A stretch of 64,000 nucleotides of DNA from Salvelinus alpinus (Eukaryota; Chordata; Actinopteri; Salmoniformes; Salmonidae): the NCBI RefSeq assembly GCF_045679555.1, contig NC_092091.1, positions 11,743,918 through 11,807,917 of the forward strand, in the 5' to 3' direction. Positions 54,201-63,200 of this stretch are shown one piece after another (position 1 is the stretch's first letter; every line of letters begins with the position of its first letter). Below the pieces are notes generated by a model. It made no database searches. It was not told the DNA's origin and saw nothing but the letters and a program-made list of their open reading frames with translations. Position numbers and translations under genes: made by a program.

Positions 54201-57200
54201 GTTGCAACCCCTATTATAAGTCTGTTCAACCTCTCTTTTGTATCATCTGAGATTCCTAAAGATTGGAAAGCTGCTGCGGTCATCCCCCTCTTCAAAGGGG
54301 GAGACACTCTTGACCCAAACTGTTATAGACCTATATCCATCCTGCCCTGCCTTTCTAAAGTCTTCGAAAGCCGAGTGAACAAACAGATCACCGGGGCCTC
54401 CCGGGTGGCGCAGTGGTCTAGAGCACTGCATCGCAGTGCTATGCTGCGCCACCAGAGTCTCTGGGTTCGCGCCCAGGCTCTGTCGCAGCCGGCCGCGACC
54501 GGGAGGTCCGTGGGGCGACGCACAATCGGCTTAGCGTCGTCCGGGTTAGGGAGGGTTTGGCCGGTAGGGATATCCTTGTCTCATCGTGCTCCAGCGACTC
54601 CTGTGGCGGGCCGGGCGCAGTGCGCACTAACCGAGGGGGGCGGGTGCACGGTGTTTCCTCCGACACATTGGTGCGGCTGGCTTCCGGGTTGGAGGCGCGC
54701 TGTGTTAAGAAGCAGTGCGGCTTGGTTGGGTTGTGCTTCGGAGGACGCATGACTTTCGACCTTCGTCTCTCCCGAGCCCGTACGGGAGTTGTAGCGATGA
54801 GACAAGATAGTAATTACTAGCGATTGGATACCACGAAAATTGTGGAGAAAAGGGGATAAAATAAAACAAACAGATCACCGACCATTTCGAATACCACCGT
54901 ACCTTCTCCGCTTTGCAATCTGGTTTCTGAGCTGGTCACGGGTGCACCTCAGCCACGCTCAAGGTCCTAAACGATATCATAATCTCTATCGATAAAAGAC
55001 AGTACTGTGCAGCCATCTTCATCGACCTGGCCAAGGCTTTTGACTCTGTCAATCACCGTATTCTTATCGGCAGACTCAACTGACTTTTTTTCTCTAATGA
55101 CTGCCTTGCCTGGTTCACTAACTACTTCTCAGATAGAGTTCAGTGTGTCAAATTAGATGGCTTGTTGTCCGGACCTCTGGCAGTCTCTATGGGTGTGCCA
55201 CAGGGTTCAAATCTCGAGCCGAAAATGTTCTCTGTATATAGCAATGATGTCGCTCTTGCTGCGGGTGATTCTTTGATCCACCTCTACGAAGATGACACAA
55301 TTCTGTATACATCTGGCCCTTCTTTGGACACTGTGTTAACTTCTCTAGGGTAGGGGGCAGCATTCTGAATTTTGGATGAAATGCATGCCCAAATTAAACG
55401 GCCTGTTTCTCGGGCCCAGAAGATATGATATGCATATAACTGTCATGTTTTGTCTTTGATCATGTCTTGTCCCTGTGCTTCCCTCTGCTGGTCTTATTAG
55501 GTTCTTTCTCTTTCTCTCTCTCTATCGTTCCGTTCATGCTCCCAGCTGTTTCTCATTCTCCCTACGACCTCATTTACTCTTTCACACCTGTCCCCTATTT
55601 TGCCCTCTGATTAGAGTCCCTATTTCTCCCTCTGTTTTCCGCTCCTGTCCTTGTCGGATTCTTGTTTGATGTTTGCAGTTCCTGTGTCTTGTTCCGCCCT
55701 GTCGTGTTCTTTTGCCTTCTTCAGATGCTGCGTGTGAGCAGGTGTCTATGTCAGCTACGGCCTGTGCCTTCCTGAAGCGACCTGCAGTCTGTGGTCGCGT
55801 CTCCAGTCGTTCCTCTCTATTGACGAGAGGAGGATTACCATTGATTTATATCCAGGAGAATCATTATTTGTTTTATACTGGAATAAAGACTCTGTTACTA
55901 TTACGTCGCTTTTGGGTCCTCATTCATCAGCATAACAGAAGAATCCGACCAAGAATGGACCCAGCGACTACGGATTCTCTCAACACTGCCGTCGAGTTCC
56001 AGGGAGCTATGCTCGGCAGACACGAGCAGGAATTGTTTGCTGCTCGTCATGCCGTTGAGACCCTGGCCGCTCAGGTCTCCGATCTCTCTGGACAGTTTCA
56101 GAGTCTTCGTCTCGTGCCACCAGCTACTTCCTGGTCTTCCGAGTCTCCGGAACCTAGGGTTAATAACCCACCATGTTACTCTGGGCAGCCCACTGAGTGT
56201 CGCTCCTTTCTCACCCAGTGTGATATTGTGTTCTCTCTCCAGCCCAACACGTACTCAAGAGAGAGAGCTCGGATCGCTTACGTCATATCACTCCTTACTG
56301 GTCGGGCTCGGGAGTGGGGCACAGCTATCTGGGAGGCAAGGGCTGAGTGTTCTAACGATTATCAGAACTTTAAAGAGGAGATGATACGGGTTTTTGATCG
56401 TTCAGTTTTTGGGAAGGAGGCTTCCAGGGCCCTGGCTTCCCTATGTCAAGGTGATCGATCCATAACGGATTACTCTATAGAGTTTCGCACTCTTGCTGCC
56501 TCCAGTGACTGGAACGAGCCGGCGTTGCTCGCTCGTTTTCTGGAGGGACTTCACGCTGAGGTTAAGGATGAGATTCTCTCCCGGGAGGTTCCTTCCAGCG
56601 TGGACTCTTTGATTGCACTCGCCATCCGCATAGAACGACGGATAGATCTTCGTCATCGAGCTCGTGGAAGAGAGCTCGCGTTAACGGTGCTTCCCCTCTC
56701 CGCATCTCAACCATCTCCTCCCACCGGCTCAGAGACTGAGCCCATGCAGCTGGGAGGTATTCGCATCTCGACTAAGGAGAGGGAACGGAGAATCACCAAC
56801 CGCCTTTGCCTCTATTGCGGTTCTGCTGGACATTTTGTCATGTCATGTCCAGTAAAAGCCAGAGCTCATCAGTAAGCGGAGGGCTACTGGTGAGCGCTAC
56901 TACTCAGGTCTCTCCATCAAGATCCTGTACTACCTTGTCGGTCCATCTACGCTGGACCGGTTCGGCTGCTTCCTGCAGTGCTTTGATAGACTCAGGGGCT
57001 GAGGGTTGTTTTATGGACGAAGCATGGGCTCGGAAACATGACATTCCTCTCAGACAGTTAGGGAAGCCCACGCCCATGTTCGCCTTAGATGGTAGTCTTC
57101 TCCCCAGTATCAGATGTGAGACACTACCTTTAACCCTCACAGTATCTGGTAACCACAGTGAGACCATTTCCTTTTTGATTTTTCGTTCACCTTTTACACC

Positions 57201-60200
57201 TGTTGTTTTGGGTCATCCCTGGCTAGTTTGTCATAATCCTTCTATTAATTGGTCTAGTAATTCTATTCTATCCTGGAACGTTTCTTGTCATGTGAAGTGT
57301 TTAATGTCTGCTATCCCTCCTGTGTCTTCTGTCCCCTCTACTCAGGAGGAACCTGGTGATTTGACAGGAGTGCCGGAGGAATATCATGATCTGCGCACGG
57401 TCTTCAGTCGGTCCAGAGCCAGCTCCCTTCCTCCTCACCGGTCGTATGATTGTTGTATTGATCTCCTTCCGGGGACCACTCCCCCTCGGGGTAGACTATA
57501 CTCTCTGTCGGCTCCCGAACGTAAGGCTCTCGAGGATTATCTGTCTGTTTCTCTCGACGCCGGTACCGTGGTGCCTTCTTCCTCTCCCGCCGGAGCGGGA
57601 TTTTTCTTTGTTAAGAAGAAGGACGGTACTCTGCGCCCCTGCGTGGATTATCGAGGGCTGAATGACATAACGGTTAAGAATCGTTATCCGCTTCCCCTTA
57701 TGTCGTCAGCCTTCGAGATTTTGCAGGGAGCCAGGTGCTTTACTAAGTTGGACCTTCGTAACGCTTACCATCTCGTACGCATCAGAGAGGGGGACGAGTG
57801 GAAAACGGCGTTTAACACTCCGTTAGGGCATTTTGAATACCGGGTTCTGCCGTTCGGTCTCGCTAATGCTCCAGCTGTCTTTCAGGCATTAGTTAATGAT
57901 GTACTGAGAGACATGCTGAACATTTTTGTTTTCGTTTACCTTGACGATATCCTGATTTTTTCACCGTCACTCGAGATTCATGTTCAGCACGTTCGACGTG
58001 TACTCCAGCGCCTTTTAGAGAATTGTCTCTACGTGAAGGCTGAGAAGTGCGCCTTTCATGTCTCCTCTGTCATTTTTCTCGGTTCTGTTATTTCCGCTGA
58101 AGGCATTCAGATGGATCCCGCTAAGGTCCAGGCTGTCAGCGATTGGCCCGTCCCTAAGTCACGTGTCGAGTTGCAGCGTTTTCTCGGTTTCGCTAATTTC
58201 TATCGGCGTTTCATTCGTAATTTCGGTCAAGTGGCTGCCCCTCTCACCGCTCTGACTTCTGTCAAGACTTGCTTTAAGTGGTCCGGTTCCGCCCAGGGAG
58301 CTTTTGATCTCCTCAAGAAGCGTTTTACATCCGCTCCTATCCTTGTTACTCCTGACGTCACTAAACAATTCATTGTCGAGGTTGACGCTTCAGAGGTGGG
58401 CGTGGGAGCCATTCTGTCTCAGCGCTTCCAGTCTGACGATAAGGTCCATCCTTGCGCTTACTTTTCTCATCGCCTGTCGCCATCGGAACGCAACTATGAT
58501 GTGGGTAACCGCGAACTGCTCGCCATCCGCTTAGCCATAGGCGAATGGCGACAGTGGTTGGAGGGGGCGACCGTCCCTTTTGTCGTTTGGACTGACCATA
58601 AGAACCTTGAGTACATCCGTTCGGCCAAACGACTTAATGCACGTCAAGCTCGTTGGGCGTTGTTTTTCGCTCGTTTCGAGTTCGTGATTTCCTATCGTCC
58701 GGGAAATAAGAACACCAAGCCTGATGCCTTATCCCGTCTCTTTAGTTCTTCTGTGGCTTCTACCGACCCCGAGGGGATTCTCCCTGAAGGGCGTGTTGTC
58801 GGGTTGACTGTCTGGGGAATTGAGAGACAGGTAAAGCAAGCACTCACTCACACTGCGTCGCCGCGCGCTTGTCCTAGTAACCTTCTGTTCGTTCCTGTCT
58901 CTACTCGTCTGGCTGTTCTTCAGTGGGCTCACTCTGCCAAGTTAGCTGGCCACCCCGGCGTTCGGGGTACGCTTGCTTCTATTCGCCAGCGGTTTTGGTG
59001 GCCTACTCAGGAGCGGGACACGCGTCGTTTCGTGGCTGCTTGTTCGGACTGCGCGCAGACTAAGTCAGGTAACTCTCCTCCTGCCGGTCGTCTCAGACCG
59101 CTTCCCATTCCTTCTCGACCATGGTCTCACATCGCCTTAGACTTTATTACCGGTCTGCCTTCGTCTGCGGGGAAGACTGTGATTCTTACGGTTATCGATA
59201 GGTTCTCTAAGGCGGCACATTTCATTCCCCTCGCTAAGCTTCCTTCCGCTAAGGAGACGGCACAAATCATCATTGAGAATGTGTTCAGAATTCATGGCCT
59301 CCCGTTAGACGCCGTTTCAGACAGAGGTCCGCAATTCACGTCACAGTTTTGGAGGGAGTTCTGTCGTTTGATTGGTGCTTCCGTCAGTCTCTCTTCCGGG
59401 TTTCATCCCCAGTCTAACGGTCAAGCAGAAAGGGCCAATCAGTCGATTGGTCGCATTTTACGCAGCCTTTCGTTTCGAAACCCTGCGTCTTGGGCAGAAC
59501 AGCTCCCCTGGGCTGAGTACGCTCACAACTCGCTTCCTTCGTCTGCTACCGGGCTGTCCCCGTTTCAGAGTAGTCTTGGCTACCAGCCTCCTCTGTTTTC
59601 GTCCCAGCTCGCCGAGTCCAGCGTTCCCTCCGCTCAGGCTTTTGTCCAACGTTGTGAGCGCACCTGGAGGAGGGTCAGGTCTGCACTTTGCCGTTACAGG
59701 GCGCAGACTGTGAGAGCCGCCAATAAGCGTAGGATTAAGAGTCCTAGGTATTGTCGCGGTCAGAGAGTGTGGCTTTCCACTCGTAACCTTCCCCTTACGA
59801 CAGCTTCTCGCAAGTTGACTCCGCGGTTCATTGGTCCGTTCCGTGTCTCTCAGGTCGTCAATCCTGTCGCTGTGCGACTGCTTCTTCCGCAACATCTTCG
59901 TCGCGTCCACCCTGTCTTCCATGTCTCCTGTGTCAAGCCTTTTCTTCGCGCCCCCGTTCGTCTTCCCTCCCCCCCCCCCCGTCCTTGTCGAGGGCGCTCC
60001 TATTTACAAGGTACGGAAGATCATGGACATGCGTTCTCGGGGACGTGGTCACCAGTACTTAGTGGATTGGGAGGGTTACGGTCCTGAGGAGAGGAGTTGG
60101 GTTCCATCTCGGGACGTGCTGGACCGTTCGTTGATCGATGATTTCCTTCGTTGCCGCCAGGGTTCCTCCTCGAGTGCGCCAGGAGGCGCTCGGTGAGTGG

Positions 60201-63200
60201 GGGGGTACTGTCATGTTTTGTCTTTGATCATGTCTTGTCCCTGTGCTTCCCTCTGCTGGTCTTATTAGGTTCTTTCTCTTTCTCTCTCTCTATCGTTCCG
60301 TTCATGCTCCCAGCTGTTTCTCATTCTCCCTACGACCTCATTTACTCTTTCACACCTGTCCCCTATTTTGCCCTCTGATTAGAGTCCCTATTTCTCCCTC
60401 TGTTTTCCGCTCCTGTCCTTGTCGGATTCTTGTTTGATGTTTGCAGTTCCTGTGTCTTGTTCCGCCCTGTCGTGTTCTTTTGCCTTCTTCAGATGCTGCG
60501 TGTGAGCAGGTGTCTATGTCAGCTACGGCCTGTGCCTTCCTGAAGCGACCTGCAGTCTGTGGTCGCGTCTCCAGTCGTTCCTCTCTATTGACGAGAGGAT
60601 TTCAGTTTCCTGTTTTGGATTACCATTGATTTATATCCAGGAGAATCATTATTTGTTTTATACTGGAATAAAGACTCTGTTACTATTACGTCGCTTTTGG
60701 GTCCTCATTCATCAGCATAACAATAACTGGTAGATTTGGATAGAAAACACTCTAAAGTCTCCAAAACTTTTAAAATAGTGTCTGTGAGTTTAACAGAACT
60801 GATTTGGCAGGCGAAAACCTGAGAAAAATCCATTCAGGAAGTATATATTTTTTGGGTTTGTAGTTTTCTATTCAATGCCATTACAGTATCCCTTGACTTA
60901 GGACTCAACTTGCAGTTTTTATGCCTTCCACTAGATGTCAACAGTCTTTAGAAAGTGTTTCAGTCTTGTATTCTGAAAAATGAGGAAGTAAGAGCAGTCT
61001 GAATGAGTGGACCCTAAAGTTTCACTGAGCTTTTTCTTGCGCACAACTGAGAGAGTGCGTTTCTTGTTTACATTTTATATTGACGACGTTATTGTCCGGT
61101 TGAAATAGTATCGATTATTTAGGCTAAAAACAACCTGAGGTTTGAATATAAACATGTTTCTATGAACTTTACGGATACAATTTGGATTTTTTTGTCTTCC
61201 TGTTTTGACTGCGTTTGAGCCTGTGGATAACTGAAGAAAACGCGCAAACAAAACTGAGGTTTTTGGGTATAAAGAGACTTTATCGAACAAGAGGAACATT
61301 TATTGAGTAAATGAATGTCTGCTGAGTGCAACCATATGAATATCATCAAAGGTAAGGGGTTAATTTTATCTCTATTTCTAAATTGTGTAAATGTTCTATC
61401 TGGCTGGCTACTGTTTGTAATGATTTGTCTTGTGGGCTATGTTCTCATAATCGTAATGTATGCTTTCGCCGTAAAGCATTTTAAAAATCTGACACCGTGG
61501 TTGGATTCACAAGAAGTTACTCTTTAAACCTATGTAAAATATGTTTTGTTTTCTGAATTTTTATAATGACTATTTCTGTATTTGAATTTGGCGCCCAGCA
61601 GTTTCACTGGCTGTTGAAGAGGTGGGACGCTACCGTCTCACGTGCCCAAGAGAGGTTAACAAACCTCCAAATGAGCTTCAACGCCATACAACACTCCTTC
61701 CGTGGCCTCCAACTGCTCTTAAATGCTAGTTAAACTAAATGCATGCTCTTCAACTGATTGCTGCCCGCACCCGACCAGCATCACTACTCTGGACGGTTCT
61801 GACTTAGAATATGTGGACAACTACAGATATCTAGGTGTCTGGCTAGACTGTAAACTCTCCTTCCAGACTCACATTAAGCATCTCCAATCCAAAGTTAAAT
61901 CTAGAATTGGCTTCCTATTTTGCAACAAAGCCTCCTTCACTCATGCTGCCAAACATACCCTCGTAAAACTGACTATCCTACCGATCCTTGACTTCGGCGA
62001 TGTCATTTACAAAACAGCCTCCAACACTCTACTCAGCAAATTGGATGCTGTCTATCACAGTGCCATCCGTTTTGTCACAAAAGCCCCATATACTACCCAC
62101 TACGGCGACCTGTATGCTCCCTTTGGCTGGTCCTCGCTACATATTCGTCACCAAACCCACTGGCTCCAGGTCATCTATAAGTCTTTGCTAGGTATCTCAG
62201 CTCACTGGTCATCATAGCAACACCCACCCATAGCACGCGCTCCAGCAGGTATATTTCACTGGTCATCCCCAAAGCCAACACCTACTTTTGCCGCCTTTCC
62301 TTCCAGTTCTCTGCTACCAGTGACTGGAACGAATTGCAAAAATCACTGAAGTTGGAGACTTATATCTCCCTCACTAACTTTAAGCGTCAGCTGTCAGAGC
62401 AGCTTACCGATCGCTGCAGCTGTACACAGCCCATCTGTAAATAGCCCATCCAACCAACTACCTACCTCATCCCCATATTTTGGTTTTTCTGCTCTTTTGC
62501 ACACCAGTATAAATACTTGCACATCCTCATCTGCACGTATATCACTCCAGTGTAAATTGCTAAATTGTAATTACTTTGCCACTATTGGCCTATTTATTGC
62601 CTTTGCCTCCTTACTTCATTTGCACACACTGTATACAGATGTTTCTATTGTGTTATTGACTGTACGTTTGTTTATCCCATGTGTAACTCTGTGTTGTTTT
62701 TGTCACACTGCTTTGTTTTTTCTTGGCCTGGTCGCAGTTGTAAATGAGAACTTGTTCTCAACTGGCCTAAAATATATATTTAGTATTGTGACATAGGGCC
62801 CATAGAGAGGAAGGTCTAAAATATTAATGGTCCCTTTACAATATGATATTTATTCGTTGCTAGGTGAATGATTATAGTTTTATGGTTGGCATACATGTAT
62901 CAAGGGGTTGAGACTGAACTTTGGACTCTTTAAAGGGCATTCAGAATGATAATAGTGTTTGACTTTGTAAAATGGTCATACATTGGAGCAAACTCAATAT
63001 ACTCAAGGTTTGTGTTCATATTTGTACTGCCGTGGATCCATTTAATTTGAATGATCTCATATTCAAACAGCCTTAGTTCCTACTGTATCTTTAATTCTTT
63101 GTTTATCAGACAGTCACCAACACGTTGTTCTAGTCTTACCTGTTTCTCAGTCCTCTCTGCTGCAGCTGACACTGTATCATGGCCTTTATGTTCATCCATT

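Larger units (their letters stand above)
55441..60722 (+). mobile_element. Ty3/Gypsy chromovirus, very young
   Basis: 5282 bp with LTRs at 55441-55937 and 60209-60722 and 5-bp TSD ATAAC (55436-55440, 60723-60727). gag and pol are open and the chromodomain is in a third frame. The LTRs look identical apart from one 17-bp gap. A G-rich polypurine stretch (GAGTGGGGGGG) precedes the 3' LTR. Confidence 0.95.
55340..61655. mobile_element. TTAA-flanked non-autonomous element, hosting a chromovirus
   Basis: Flanked by TTAA (55336-55339, 61656-61659), with terminal inverted repeats CTTCTCTAGGG and CCTCTCTTGGG (inverted). Without the chromovirus it is 1029 bp. Excision restores GTGTTAACAA, as in the sister LINE at about 21400. 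TTAA duplication is the signature of piggyBac-type transposition; no transposase is present. It is homologous to 34812-36258. Confidence 0.65.
51508..62780 (+). mobile_element. L2/RSg-1-like LINE, long copy with nested insertions
   Basis: Flanked by TAGTAT (51502-51507, 62781-62786) in finTRIM B intron 1; the matching site in gene A intron 1 (about 10710-10745) is empty. It has a 1.1-kb 5' leader (51508-52600), a 2A-like motif, endonuclease, RT and 3' end. It is interrupted by a SINE (54394-54864) and by the TTAA-flanked element (55340-61655) that carries the chromovirus. Confidence 0.85.

Noticed and set aside
55475-55669. 64-codon frame repeated at 60243-60437, possible small duplicated gene
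   Set aside because: Both lie in the LTRs of the chromovirus; identity reflects LTR identity.
56441-59922. Several minus-strand frames of 60-154 codons under the chromovirus
   Set aside because: Antisense shadows of gag and pol without known motifs.
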